DNA from: Streptosporangium amethystogenes
GTDB taxonomy: Bacteria > Actinomycetota > Actinomycetes > Streptosporangiales > Streptosporangiaceae
NCBI RefSeq assembly: GCF_000721075.1
Contig: NZ_JOEQ01000021.1
Coordinates: 75,413 to 139,412, forward strand
Direction of reading: 5' to 3'
Length of the DNA: 64,000 nt
Shown here: positions 25,802-35,243 of the stretch, in pieces
How positions within the stretch are numbered: the stretch's first letter is position 1
How the letters are laid out: every line of letters starts with the position of its first letter
Position numbers and translations under genes: made by a program
Notes under the pieces: generated by a model
What the model was told of the DNA's origin: nothing
Databases searched by the model: none
What the model saw: the letters and a program-made list of their open reading frames with translations, nothing else

Positions 25802-28794
25802 CGGGCGACCTCAAGGTTGTACGTTGCCTGGTAAAGGCGGGTGGCGGCGGATTCATCCGGTATGCCGGCGCCATCGAGAGCCTGGATGTAACGCGCCGTC
25901 TCGTCGTCGAAGAGCATGCCGATCCGGGCGCGGAGATCGCTCCGGGCCTTTACCCCGATGTTGCGCAGCGACTCCGCGCCGAGCAGCGCGTGTACCAGTC
26001 GTTGCGGCAGCGCACCGGTGCCGTTCCGCGCCTCCGAGGCGCCGTAACCGAGCAGCCCGATGGTCAGGATCAGCGACAGGGACTCGACGTCGAACGAGAT
26101 CACCCTGGCCACCGATCGCTTGGTCACCCCCTCGGTGCGGATCAGCTCGGTGATGTGCTCCTGCCAGGCCGCGATGGTACGGCCGGCCCTGCGTGGGAGA
26201 TCGTCGGACGCCTGGCCGAGCTCGGCCGCCGCCGCCAGGACCTCCTGCGCGCCCGGACGGTTCGACCAGCGCGAGGCGGCCTCCTCCGCGGCCCGTTGCG
26301 CCGCCGAGACGACCACCGACTCCAACCCCGTCCGCAGTGCGGATCTCAGCGCGCTGAGCCGCTCGGGTGCCTGATGGCTCGCCTTGCCCGCGAGACGACC
26401 GGGCTTGCGCAGCTGAAGGGTACGCATGAGATCACCGGAACCGGCGAAGTCCTGCCAGCGGGCGAGGACCTCACCCCGGAGCAGCGAACCGTCGCCGGTA
26501 CTCTTGTCGACCTCGACCAGCGCCTGGGCATAGGCGCTCTCCACGTCGGCGCGGAGGTCTCTGCGGAAGGCGACCTGGATCTCCAGTTGCTTGGCCAGGG
26601 CGGGCACCCGGGTGCGGAAGCTGTTCAGCACCCCGTCCAGGGTGGCCCGCACGGCCTGCTCGCGACGCCGCTCGTCGACCGACAGCTCGGTCAGCCAGAG
26701 GCGCAGCTCGCTCACCTCGTGGTCGGGGAGCATGCCGTCGGTGACCTTGCCCTCGTTGATGACGAACCGGTCGACCTCGCCGAGACCGTACTCGGTGAGC
26801 ATCCTGACGAAGTGCTTGGTGATCACTTCTCTGGACTTGGCCGGCACCCTGGAGAGCACGATGGCCAGCTTGGCTCCGCGCTCCTTGGCCAGGCGGAGCA
26901 GCCGCCAGGCCGGGGCGTCGGCGTAGCGGGCGGCGGTGGTGACGAAGATCCACAGATCGGCCGCGTCGAGCATGCGGTGCGCGATCTCGTGGTGCTCCTC
27001 GACCACCGAGTCGATGTCGGGGGTGTCGAGCAGTGCCACACCGGGAGGTAGGCGCTCGGTGGAGACGAGCACGAGGCCGTCGGAGGCCGCCTCGGGGTCG
27101 GGCTCGCTGAGCCGCCGGAGGCTACCGAGCAGGTCGCCCTCGGCGAACCACTCGTGATCGTCGGGGTGACAGGCCAGGACAGGCGTTCCGGTCGTCGGAC
27201 GGCGCACACCGGTCGCGCTGACCTTGGCGTTGGCCAGCGTGTTGAGGAGCGTGGACTTGCCCGCGCCGGTGGAGCCCGCGACCACGACGAGGGCGGGCGC
27301 GGTGCTCGTGTGGACGCGGGGGATCACGTAGTCGTCGAGCTGGGCCAGGATCTCACTCCGGACCCGCCTGGCCTCCTCGGCCCCGGGGATGTCCAGGCCG
27401 AAACCAAGGTCGGTGACACCGGCGCGTACGGCGGTGAGCGCGCTGCTCAGGGCCTCGGAGACGGCGTCGGGAAGCGGCGTCTCCCGCATCCGGTCACCTG
27501 GCGACCCCGCGTCCTCCTCGCCTCCGGCCTTCTCGTTCCCGTCGTTCTCGTCGACGTCGCCGGCTCCGTCCAGGACCTCGGCACCGGCCTCGCCGTCGCC
27601 CTGGGCCTCTTCGCCGGTCTCACCCTCCTGCGGAGCCTGCTCATCGATCTCGGCGGGCCCGGCGTCGCGCTGGACCCCGTCGCCGGGCAGGGCCCGCTCT
27701 CCAGCCTCGCCGCCGTCCTCGGCTCCGCCGGTGTCAGGCGTCCCGGCGTCGCTCTCCGCTTCGTCTTCCGGCTCCTCGCGGTGCCGCTCCCGGGACGCGT
27801 CCCCGATCTCACCGTCATCTGCGAGGAGGACGACGACCTCGTCGCGCTCCTCCTGCTTTTCCTGAGATCTGTTCACCCGAAGGGGCGGAGCGGTGGCCTC
27901 GGCCCGGGGGGAAGAGCCGTCATCCACCGTACGGGAGGAGACCGCGGCCCCTTCCCCGGGACCACCGGCGCGGGGAGCACTCGGGGGAACGGGGGCACCA
28001 GGGCGGAAGAGCGCACCGGGGCCGGCCTGGGGAGCAGACGCGCCGGGAGAAGGTGTGACGGGACCACCACCGGCACGGGGAGCGCTCGGGAAAGCGGGCC
28101 CCGGACGGAAGGCCGCACCGCGAGAAGCTCCCGCGACTTCACCCTGGGAGGCGGGAGCACCCGGTCTCTGAGGGACGGCGGGAGGAGCGGCGGCAGGACC
28201 ACCACCGCGCGAAGCACCGGGGGAAGGAGGGGCACCCTGTCCCGCCCCCGGTGGGGCGGGAGCGCCTCCGCGGGGGGCACCCGGCGAGGCGGGAGAACCA
28301 CTACGGGGGGCCTTCTGAAGGGCGGGAGCACCACCGCGGGCGGCGGCCGGGGAGGCGCCCTGACCGGAGGCCGCACCGGGCGAGGCCGTGGCGGGACCGC
28401 CGCGGGAGGCACCCGGGGGGCGGCTGCCCGGGGCGCCGGCGGAGGCGGGCCTGGCCACCTCCCGGGACGTGGTGATGGCGGCGATCGTGGCCTGGGCGGC
28501 GGCCGCGGCGGCGTGGAAGGCCGCCATCGCCTCCTCCGAAGCGGGCGGTGCCGCTGGACCGGCTCTCCTGCCCGGAGGCGCGGCGGGACCGGCCGCACCG
28601 GCGGTGGGCTGGCTGCGGGCGCGGATGGAGGCGGCGTCATCGTCTGGACGGATGGCGCCGAAGGTCACCGTCTGCTCGCCGGGGGATTCCTGGTCATCCG
28701 ACGGGGTGACGTCGGGTGGCGCCTGGGGGATGCCGGCGAGGCGAGGGTCACGGCCACCACCCGATTGGGGAGGCCTGTTGGAAGCCGATTTCAC
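25798..28794 (-). CDS. dynA: Dynamin-like GTPase, DynA type, with giant disordered N-terminus
   Basis: A 998-residue protein. Residues 1-440 are low complexity: first Pro/Ala/Gly-rich (about 60-300, repeated APRGGAP-like units), then highly acidic (about 315-440). The GTPase follows: G1 GSTGAGKS at 507-514, switch TGVRRPTTGTP, G3 DTPDIDS, and the usual G4 replaced by VLSRVPAK. The C-terminal part is helical with weak hydrophobic segments. It pairs with DynB downstream, as in Streptomyces where the two cooperate at sporulation septa. GTG 28794 overlaps the cysG stop (GTGA) with GGAGCGAG upstream. The tail is far longer than I expect for the family and could hold interaction sites. Confidence 0.85.
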   Translation of the reverse strand: MKSASNRPPQSGGGRDPRLAGIPQAPPDVTPSDDQESPGEQTVTFGAIRPDDDAASIRARSQPTAGAAGPAAPPGRRAGPAAPPASEEAMAAFHAAAAAAQATIAAITTSREVARPASAGAPGSRPPGASRGGPATASPGAASGQGASPAAARGGAPALQKAPRSGSPASPGAPRGGAPAPPGAGQGAPPSPGASRGGGPAAAPPAVPQRPGAPASQGEVAGASRGAAFRPGPAFPSAPRAGGGPVTPSPGASAPQAGPGALFRPGAPVPPSAPRAGGPGEGAAVSSRTVDDGSSPRAEATAPPLRVNRSQEKQEERDEVVVLLADDGEIGDASRERHREEPEDEAESDAGTPDTGGAEDGGEAGERALPGDGVQRDAGPAEIDEQAPQEGETGEEAQGDGEAGAEVLDGAGDVDENDGNEKAGGEEDAGSPGDRMRETPLPDAVSEALSSALTAVRAGVTDLGFGLDIPGAEEARRVRSEILAQLDDYVIPRVHTSTAPALVVVAGSTGAGKSTLLNTLANAKVSATGVRRPTTGTPVLACHPDDHEWFAEGDLLGSLRRLSEPDPEAASDGLVLVSTERLPPGVALLDTPDIDSVVEEHHEIAHRMLDAADLWIFVTTAARYADAPAWRLLRLAKERGAKLAIVLSRVPAKSREVITKHFVRMLTEYGLGEVDRFVINEGKVTDGMLPDHEVSELRLWLTELSVDERRREQAVRATLDGVLNSFRTRVPALAKQLEIQVAFRRDLRADVESAYAQALVEVDKSTGDGSLLRGEVLARWQDFAGSGDLMRTLQLRKPGRLAGKASHQAPERLSALRSALRTGLESVVVSAAQRAAEEAASRWSNRPGAQEVLAAAAELGQASDDLPRRAGRTIAAWQEHITELIRTEGVTKRSVARVISFDVESLSLILTIGLLGYGASEARNGTGALPQRLVHALLGAESLRNIGVKARSDLRARIGMLFDDETARYIQALDGAGIPDESAATRLYQATYNLEVAR

Positions 28795-30023
28795 GGTACT
28801 CGCTCCGCTCGAACCATCTCGACCTCCTGGCCGACCTTCACGACATCACCGACGATCACGATCGCGGGGGGCCGAATCTCAGCCGCGCTTACGCGCTCCG
28901 CCACCGTGGAGAGCGTGGCGTAAAGAGCGCGCTGGGTCGGAAGGGTACCGTCCTGTACCACCATTACGGGAGTTTCCGGCGAACGTCCGTTATGAAGCAA
29001 CGTTTCGGCGATCATCCCGATCCGTTCGACCGCCATCATAAGCACCAGCGTGCCGCCGGATCTGGCCAGATTGGGCCAGTCGACCGTGGATCTCTCGTCG
29101 CCCGGCGGGACGTGTACGGAGACCACATGGAATTCCTGGCTGACGCCGCGATGCGTCACGGGCACGTTGGCGGCGGCCGGCGCCGCGACCGGGCTGGTGA
29201 TGCCGGGGACCACGACCACCGGGATGCCCTCGCGGGCGCAGGCGAGCAACTCCTCGCCGCCGCGGCCGAAGACGAACGGGTCGCCTCCCTTGAGCCGCAC
29301 CACGAACTTGCCCTGTCTGGCGTGCTCGATCAGCAGCTCGTTGATCCTCTCCTGGGCCATGTAGCGGCCGTAGGGGATCTTCGCGGCGTCGATCAGCTCG
29401 ACGTCCGGGGAGAGCTCGTCGAGCAGGGCCTGTGGGGCGAGCCGGTCGGCGACGACCACGTCGGCCTGGGCCAGCAACTGCCGTCCACGGACTGTGATCA
29501 GGCCGGGGTCGCCGGGGCCGCCGCCGACCAGGGCGACGCCCACGGGCTTGGCGCGGCTGCGCCGGGCGTCGACCGTACCGTCCCTGAGGGCTCCCACGAC
29601 GGCGTCCCTGATCCCGGCGGCGCGCCGGGGATCGCCTCCGGCGATGATCGCCACACTGATCTCGTCCACCTTGCCGCTGGCGGGCGTCCAGGCCGCCGAG
29701 GCGTCCTTGTCGTCGGCGCGCACGCACCAGATCCGCTTCGCCTCGGCCTCCTCGGCCACGGCGGCGTTCACCTCGGGGTTGTCCGTGCAGGCCTGCACCA
29801 GCCAGGCCCCGTCGACGTCGCCGGCCTGGTAGCGCCTGGCCTCCCAGATCACCCGACCTGTCGCGATGAGATCGTCGAGGGCGTGCGTGACGCTCGTCGA
29901 GACGACGGTGACCAGTGCGCCCGCGTCGAGCAGCGCCGGCACACGCCGCTGGGCGACGCGCCCGCCGCCCACGACGAGTACCCGCCGCCCGGAGAGGCGC
30001 AAGCCGAGCAGGTAGGGCGACAT
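28791..30023 (-). CDS. cysG: Siroheme synthase: precorrin-2 dehydrogenase + uroporphyrinogen-III methyltransferase
   Basis: A 410-residue two-domain enzyme. The N-terminal Rossmann domain (about 1-150, LRLSGRRVLVVGGGRVAQRR) is the NAD-dependent precorrin-2 dehydrogenase/ferrochelatase part. The C-terminal domain (about 160-400) is the SAM-dependent uroporphyrinogen-III C-methyltransferase: VALVGGGPGDPGLIT, VVRLKGGDPFVFGRGGEE and PVTHRG are its signatures. It supplies siroheme for nitrite/sulfite reductases and precorrin-2 for cobalamin. It is shorter than E. coli CysG (457) because the middle domain is reduced. The ATG has GGGAG upstream; the stop overlaps dynA. Confidence 0.95.
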   Translation of the reverse strand: MSPYLLGLRLSGRRVLVVGGGRVAQRRVPALLDAGALVTVVSTSVTHALDDLIATGRVIWEARRYQAGDVDGAWLVQACTDNPEVNAAVAEEAEAKRIWCVRADDKDASAAWTPASGKVDEISVAIIAGGDPRRAAGIRDAVVGALRDGTVDARRSRAKPVGVALVGGGPGDPGLITVRGRQLLAQADVVVADRLAPQALLDELSPDVELIDAAKIPYGRYMAQERINELLIEHARQGKFVVRLKGGDPFVFGRGGEELLACAREGIPVVVVPGITSPVAAPAAANVPVTHRGVSQEFHVVSVHVPPGDERSTVDWPNLARSGGTLVLMMAVERIGMIAETLLHNGRSPETPVMVVQDGTLPTQRALYATLSTVAERVSAAEIRPPAIVIVGDVVKVGQEVEMVRAERVP

Positions 30024-30108
30024 GGCGACGATCTCCCGTTCGCGAGGAATTGTGAATCATGACGTGCTTAGGAGGTAAACCTACCGGCTAACGACGCTCT
30101 CTTTGCTG

Positions 30109-30126
30109 CACCTGTGTTAACAGGTG
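30109..30126. promoter_or_regulatory. Palindrome CACCTG-TGTTAA-CAGGTG upstream of cysG
   Basis: Perfect 6-base arms around TGTTAA in the 153-base gap between cobT and cysG, 86 bases before the cysG start on the minus strand. A second small dyad, AGGTAAACCT-like, lies at 30073-30082. Both may be operators for a cysG-dyn promoter. No cobalamin-box sequence was seen. Confidence 0.4.
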
Positions 30127-30176
30127 TCAAGAAAGAGCTGACTGTTGTCAACCGGTCGGCTTAAGACTTCCGCAGG

Positions 30177-31259
30177 TCAGGCTTCCTTGTCTGTCACACC
30201 GGCGGAATCGAAGGTCGCGACTTCGTGCATCACCCTGGCCGCGGCGCAGACGAGCGGGTGGGCGAGCAGGCCGCCGGTGCCCTCGCCGAGCCGGAGTTCC
30301 AGCTCCACCAGGGGGCGCAGGCCCAGGTGATCCAGGGCGGCGGCGTGACCGGGTTCGGCCGAGCGGTGCCCGGCCACGCAGTGGTCGACGACGTCGGGCG
30401 CCATCGCCGCCGCCGCCAGTGCCGCCGCCCCCGCGATGACACCGTCCAGGATGACCGGCACCCGCAGAGCGGCCCCGGCGAGGACGAATCCGGCGATCGC
30501 CGCGTGTTCCAGGCCGCCGACCGCGGCCAGCGTCTCCAGGGCGGACATCGAGGAGGCGGCGCCCGGCTCGCGTTCCAGGCCGTTCACCCGGAGAGCCTCG
30601 CGGACCACCTCGACCTTGCGTTCCAGGGTCTCGCTGTCGATGCCGGTGCCCCGGCCGGTCACGGCCGCCGCTTCGTGCCCGGTGAACGCGCAGATCAACG
30701 CGGCCGAGGCGGTGGTGTTGGCGATGCCCATGTCTCCGGTGATCAGGCAGCGGGCGCCTCCGGCGACGAGATCGCGGGCATGGGCGATCCCGGCCTCCAG
30801 GGCCGCGACCGCCTGCTCGGGGGTCATCGCCGGCCCGCGGGACAGATCGGCCGTGCCGTACGCGATCTTACTGATCGTCAGTCCCGGCGCGGGGTCGAGG
30901 TCGGCGGCCACACCGACGTCGACGACCGTCACCGAGGCGCCCACCTGGGCGGCGAAGGCGTTGGCCACGGCGCCGCCCGCGAGGAAGTTGCCGACCATCT
31001 GCAGGGTGACCTCCTGCGGCCACGGGGTCACGCCCCTGGCGTGGACACCGTGGTCGGCGGCGAAGATCGCTAGAGCCGCCGGAACCGGGAGTGGCGGCGG
31101 GCTGACCGCCGCGGCCCCGGCCAGCCGTATCGCCACGTCCTCCAACGTGCCCAGCGCACCCCTGGGCTTGGTCAGGCGATCCTGGTGGGCTCGGGCCGCG
31201 GCGACGGCCGCCGGGTCGGCGGGACGGATCGCCGCGATGGTCTCCTCAAGGATGGTCAT
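30177..31259 (-). CDS. cobT: Nicotinate-nucleotide-dimethylbenzimidazole phosphoribosyltransferase
   Basis: A 360-residue CobT. It makes alpha-ribazole-5'-phosphate for the lower ligand of cobalamin. Conserved stretches are LTKPRGALGTLEDVA (about 29-43), FAADHGVHARGVTPWPQEVT, GDMGIANTTASAAL, VTGRGTGID and the C-terminal region with catalytic Glu in LRLGEGTGG (about 327). Full family length. GAGGAG precedes the ATG. It lies between cbiX upstream (58-base gap) and cysG downstream, all in the tetrapyrrole/cobalamin pathway. Confidence 0.96.
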   Translation of the reverse strand: MTILEETIAAIRPADPAAVAAARAHQDRLTKPRGALGTLEDVAIRLAGAAAVSPPPLPVPAALAIFAADHGVHARGVTPWPQEVTLQMVGNFLAGGAVANAFAAQVGASVTVVDVGVAADLDPAPGLTISKIAYGTADLSRGPAMTPEQAVAALEAGIAHARDLVAGGARCLITGDMGIANTTASAALICAFTGHEAAAVTGRGTGIDSETLERKVEVVREALRVNGLEREPGAASSMSALETLAAVGGLEHAAIAGFVLAGAALRVPVILDGVIAGAAALAAAAMAPDVVDHCVAGHRSAEPGHAAALDHLGLRPLVELELRLGEGTGGLLAHPLVCAAARVMHEVATFDSAGVTDKEA

Positions 31260-31316
31260 GCGCTTCAGTCTCCTCTAGAAACCGGCGATCGAAAAAACAC
31301 CAAAAACCACGCGCGA

Positions 31317-32144
31317 TCACCAGGCGATGCCGCTGAGCGCCTCCTCGTAGCGCTCGATGACCACGTCGGCCAGCCCCTCGCAGTCGCCGATGACGTCGGC
31401 GCAGCGGACGTCCAGGTTCGAGTGGCCGGCGGCGTAGGCCATGGCCTGAGCCCAGACGCGGTCGAGCAGGCCGCCGGCGAAGAGCAGGTAGGGCACGACG
31501 ATCACGCGTTTGGCGCCGAGGCGGCGGCAGCGCTCGATGCCGCCGGGGACGCCGGGCGGGGTGAGAGAGACGAACGCCGTCTCAACGGTCATGTACTCGT
31601 GGGCGTGGGTCTCCCAGAAGAGCCGGGAGACCCGGTGCACGTCGGCGTTGGCCTCGGGGCTGGTGGAGCCGTCACCGACCAGGACGACGGCGGTCTCGCC
31701 GATCTCGATGCGCTCGGGTTCCTCGTCGAGCGGCCCGGCGGCGGCGGGGACCAGCCGGAGGCTGGCGACCTCGGCGGCGGCGTCGGCCAGACGCTCGGCG
31801 AGCAGCGCGAGGATGCGGGGATCGGAGCCCAGGGGACGGCCGTAGTCGCAGGTGAGCATGGGATGTCTCTCCCGCTCGCGGGCTATCGCGGAGGGGATGT
31901 CCGTGCCGAGCCACGTACCGCCGGTGAGGCTCATGGGCTGGGCCACCATCCGGTGGTGCCCGCGCGCGACCAGCGACGCGACGGAGTCGCTGAGGCGCGG
32001 CCTGGCCTTGGCGATGTAGCCGCCGGAGACGTCGGCCGCCGTCTGGTCCAGACGACAGCGGAGCCGGTGGATGAACCTACCGAATTCAACGGATCCGTTG
32101 TCGTCGTGCGAGCCCTGCCCGATGAGCAGCAGCGGCGGTTTCAT
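31317..32144 (-). CDS. cbiX: Sirohydrochlorin chelatase CbiX-like
   Basis: A 275-residue two-repeat chelatase of the CbiX/SirB class. It starts MKPPLLLIGQGSHDD with the metal-binding histidine near residue 13. The second repeat begins around 148 (ETAVVLVGDGSTSPEANADV), where the His is replaced, and contains RVIVVPYLLFAGGLLDRV. It inserts cobalt or iron into sirohydrochlorin, the product of CysG/precorrin-2 dehydrogenase encoded two genes downstream. The ATG at 32144 is chosen for the family-like start; the frame is open 25 codons farther but without a ribosome site. Confidence 0.9.
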   Translation of the reverse strand: MKPPLLLIGQGSHDDNGSVEFGRFIHRLRCRLDQTAADVSGGYIAKARPRLSDSVASLVARGHHRMVAQPMSLTGGTWLGTDIPSAIARERERHPMLTCDYGRPLGSDPRILALLAERLADAAAEVASLRLVPAAAGPLDEEPERIEIGETAVVLVGDGSTSPEANADVHRVSRLFWETHAHEYMTVETAFVSLTPPGVPGGIERCRRLGAKRVIVVPYLLFAGGLLDRVWAQAMAYAAGHSNLDVRCADVIGDCEGLADVVIERYEEALSGIAW

Positions 32145-32412
32145 GGAAACAGGACTCCAATGACCTTGACCTGGGGTTACGCGGTAACGACTCGCGACAA
32201 TATCCGATAATGACACCACGCGGACAGGTAACGGATCGGTAAATTCCGCCTTTTCTCCTGCGGACGTGATGAACGACGGAGATCAGATCGATCCCGGTGG
32301 GCGGCAGCCGTCCGCCGGCCGGGCCCTGTGGATCACACGCCATGGCACGCTAGCCGGGCATGCCGGAGAGGTCCAGCACGGCCGCGTCCGTGTTTCGCTC
32401 CCTCTGCCGGGG

Positions 32413-33033
32413 TCAGCGGATGACGACGACCTCCAGCGCGCGCGGGCCGTGCACGCCCTCCACCCGGTTCAGCTCGATGTCGCTGGTCGCGGAGGGACCG
32501 CTGATCCAGGTCAGCGGCCTGGACGGGTCGAGCCTGCCGACGGCCTCGGGAACACCGGCCACGATCTGCCCGGCACGCACGACGCACAGGTGGTAGTCCG
32601 GTACCAGGGTCAGCGCCCGGCGCCCCTGCCCGGGGCCGGCGTCCAGCACGATCGTGCCGGTCTCCGCGATCGCCACGGCGCACCCGGTGACGACACCGTC
32701 CACCCCGTCCAGCTCGGCCGCGCTCAGCGGCGGATCGTCGGTGACCGGTTCTCCGGGGACCCACTCGGGTGGCAGCCCTTCGGGGACGACCAGCCGGGTG
32801 GCGCCCCGGCGGGCCAGTGCCGCCGCGATCGTCGCGACCGCCTCCCCCTCGTCCACCACGTGCACGACGGCCCGGTAGTCGGCCACCCGCTCGGCGAGCA
32901 GTTCCACCAGGCCCGTCGCGCGGACCGGGTCCGGTGAGGTTCGGTAGGCACGGGTGATCTCGACCTCGCCGGCTCCGGCCACCGCGGAGCGGATCCGCGA
33001 CAGGATCAGCTCCCTGCTGCCCGCAGCGGTCAT
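32413..33033 (-). CDS. lutC: L-lactate utilisation protein LutC
   Basis: A 206-residue LUD-domain protein, part of the LutABC L-lactate oxidation complex. The LUD domain fills the length, with GVVTGCAVAIAETGTIVLDA and PDYHLCVVRAGQIV as recognisable conserved stretches and the terminal PSATSDIELNRVEGVHGP. LutC has no metal-binding motif. The ATG overlaps the lutB stop (ATGA), giving the standard lutA-lutB-lutC order. Confidence 0.95.
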   Translation of the reverse strand: MTAAGSRELILSRIRSAVAGAGEVEITRAYRTSPDPVRATGLVELLAERVADYRAVVHVVDEGEAVATIAAALARRGATRLVVPEGLPPEWVPGEPVTDDPPLSAAELDGVDGVVTGCAVAIAETGTIVLDAGPGQGRRALTLVPDYHLCVVRAGQIVAGVPEAVGRLDPSRPLTWISGPSATSDIELNRVEGVHGPRALEVVVIR

Positions 33034-34442
33034 TGGACGCCTCCGTCTGTACGGTCCCACCAGTCACGGAATGACTCGGGAGGAATATCGGGAATGTCAC
33101 GCGTGTCGGTCCAGGCCGACAGCGGGCCCGGCAGGCGTCCGGGGACGAACCTGCGCAGGCGGCCGCCGAGCCGCTGGGCGCGGGCCAGCCGCGCGGGGCG
33201 GTTGAACACCCACCCGGCGGCACGCATGCCCAGGCGCTCGACGCGCGCGTGGCGGACCTTGCCACGCAGATGGACCAGGACCTCGGGAATGTCGATCGCG
33301 ACCGGGCAGGCGTCGAAGCAGGCGCCGCAGAGGGTCGAGGCGTACGGCAGCGACGCGTCCAGCTTCGAGGCGGTGCCGCGCAGCTGCGGGGTGAGGATCG
33401 CACCGATCGGTCCCGGATAGACCGAGCCGTACGCGTGGCCTCCGGCCCGCTCGTAGACCGGGCAGACGTTCAGGCAGGCCGAGCAGCGGATGCAGCGCAG
33501 TGCCTGACGGCCGATCTCGTCCGCCAGCACGTTCGTCCGGCCGTTGTCGAGCAGTACCAGGTGGAACTCCTGCCCCTCGACCGCGCCGGTCCAGGTGGAG
33601 GTGTAGGGGTTCATCCGCTCGCCGGTGGAGCTCCTGGGCAGCAACTGGAGGAAGACCTCCAGGTCCTGCCAGCTGGGCAGCAGCTTCTCGATACCGACCA
33701 CGCTGATCAGCGTCTCGGGCAGGGTGAGGCACATCCGCCCGTTGCCCTCGGACTCCAGCACCACCAGCGTGCCGGTATCGGCGATCATGAAGTTGGCACC
33801 GGAGATCGCGACCCTGGTGGAGAGGAAGCGCTCGCGCAGGTGGAGCCGGGCGGCCTCGGCGAGGGCCCGGGGGTCGTCCGTCAGGTCCTCCGGCGCGGCA
33901 CGCCCCCAGTCGGCCATCCTCTCCCGGAAGATCTCGCGGATCTCCGCGCGGTTGCGGTGGATCGCCGGGACCAGGATGTGCGAGGGCCGGTCGTCGCCGA
34001 GCTGGACGATCAGCTCGGCGAGGTCGGTCTCGTACGCGGTGATGCCCTCCAGTTCGAGTGCCTCGTTGAGGCCGATCTCCTGGGTCGCCATCGACTTGAC
34101 CTTGACCACGCTGGTCTCGCCGGTGGCCTTGACCAGGTCGGCGACGATCCGGTTGGCCTCCGCGGCATCGGCCGCCCAGTGAACGTGGCCGCCCGCAGCG
34201 GTGACCGCCTCCTCCATGCGCACCAGGTAGCGCTCCAGGTTGCGCAGGGTGTGGTCCTTGATCTCCTTGCCCGCCCGGCGGAGCTCGGCCCAGTCGGGCA
34301 GCTCGCCGACCGCCGCGGCCCGCTTGCCGCGGATCGTGTGGGTGGCCTTGCGCAGGTTGTACCTGAGCTGCGAGTCCCGCACGGCGACCGCGGCGTTCGC
34401 GGGGAAGGCCGGCATGCCGAGGAACGTGGCGTCCCCGTTCAT
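33030..34442 (-). CDS. lutB: L-lactate utilisation iron-sulfur protein LutB
   Basis: A 470-residue LutB. An N-terminal LUD domain (about 60-290) is followed by two 4Fe-4S motifs, CIRCSACLNVCPVY and CGACFDACPV, and a C-terminal LutB-type extension (about 395-470). It relays electrons from L-lactate oxidation with LutA and LutC. The ATG at 34442 overlaps the lutA stop and gives the expected start MNGDATFLGMPAFP. Length matches characterised LutB proteins. Confidence 0.95.
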   Translation of the reverse strand: MNGDATFLGMPAFPANAAVAVRDSQLRYNLRKATHTIRGKRAAAVGELPDWAELRRAGKEIKDHTLRNLERYLVRMEEAVTAAGGHVHWAADAAEANRIVADLVKATGETSVVKVKSMATQEIGLNEALELEGITAYETDLAELIVQLGDDRPSHILVPAIHRNRAEIREIFRERMADWGRAAPEDLTDDPRALAEAARLHLRERFLSTRVAISGANFMIADTGTLVVLESEGNGRMCLTLPETLISVVGIEKLLPSWQDLEVFLQLLPRSSTGERMNPYTSTWTGAVEGQEFHLVLLDNGRTNVLADEIGRQALRCIRCSACLNVCPVYERAGGHAYGSVYPGPIGAILTPQLRGTASKLDASLPYASTLCGACFDACPVAIDIPEVLVHLRGKVRHARVERLGMRAAGWVFNRPARLARAQRLGGRLRRFVPGRLPGPLSAWTDTRDIPDIPPESFRDWWDRTDGGVQ

Positions 34443-35227
34443 CCGCGCACCGTCCTGTCGTCGCCGCTCTCCGTGGCGGCGAGGATCTCGGCGAGGTGCA
34501 TGATCCGTACACCGGCGCGCTGGCGTACGAGGGTGCCGCCGATGTGCATCAGGCAGGAGTTGTCGGCGGCGCACAGCACCTCGGCACCGGTGGTCGTGAC
34601 GTTGTGCACCTTGTCCGCGCACATGGCGGCGGAGATCGCCGGGTTCTTCAGCGCGAAGGTGCCGCCGAAGCCGCAGCACTCGTCCGCTCCGGGGAGCGGG
34701 ACCAACTCCAGGCCCCTGACCTGCTCAAGCAGGCGGGTGGGCCGGTCTTCCAAGTGGAGGCCGCGCAGCGAGTGGCAGGTCGGGTGGTAGGTCACCCGGT
34801 GCGGGAAGTAGGCGCCGACATCGGTGACGCCGAGGACGTCGACGAGGAACTCCGAGAGTTCGTAGACCTTCGGCACCGTCTCGGCCACCTCCGCAGCGAA
34901 CGAGCCGGGCGGAGGCCCCTCCCCCGCGGGAGCCCCGGCGGCGGCCGGGGTGCGGGCGAGACGCGGGTACTGCTCGCGGACCATCGCGGCGCACGACCCG
35001 GACGGCGCGACGACCGCGTCGTACTCGGCGAAGACGTCCACGAAGTGCCGCGCGAGCCGCCTGCCCTCCTCGGGGTACCCCGTGTTGACGTGCATCTGGC
35101 CACAGCAGGTCTGCGCCCGCGGGAACTCGACGTCACACCCGAGGCGGCGCAGCAGCGTGACGACCGCCCGCCCGGTGCCGGGAAAGAGCGTGTCGTTCAC
35201 GCAGGTGATGAACAGGGCGACGCGCAC
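34439..35227 (-). CDS. lutA: L-lactate utilisation protein LutA (CCG domains)
   Basis: A 262-residue protein with two cysteine-rich CCG domains: RAQTCCGQMHVNTGY (about 38-52) and GADECCGFGGTFALKNP (about 180-196), with supporting Cys in FITCVND and YHPTCHS. Such domains bind non-cubane iron-sulfur clusters or flavin partners, as in glycolate oxidase GlcF and heterodisulfide reductase. LutA, B and C convert L-lactate to pyruvate. The gene is divergent from lutR, and the paired palindrome lies just upstream. Confidence 0.95.
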   Translation of the reverse strand: MRVALFITCVNDTLFPGTGRAVVTLLRRLGCDVEFPRAQTCCGQMHVNTGYPEEGRRLARHFVDVFAEYDAVVAPSGSCAAMVREQYPRLARTPAAAGAPAGEGPPPGSFAAEVAETVPKVYELSEFLVDVLGVTDVGAYFPHRVTYHPTCHSLRGLHLEDRPTRLLEQVRGLELVPLPGADECCGFGGTFALKNPAISAAMCADKVHNVTTTGAEVLCAADNSCLMHIGGTLVRQRAGVRIMHLAEILAATESGDDRTVRG

Positions 35228-35243
35228 GGCACTCCTTTACGCT

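Noticed and set aside
25777..28923. Long plus-strand frames opposite dynA and dynB
   Set aside because: They are shadows of the dynamin genes; no ribosome site or family content.
28791..32412. Cobalamin riboswitch ahead of cbiX, cobT or cysG
   Set aside because: No B12-box-like sequence was found in the gaps; only small dyads are present.
32340..32412. Short in-frame extension after lutC reading ...LDLSGMPG
   Set aside because: It begins after a stop codon, has no start or ribosome site, and looks like chance coding.
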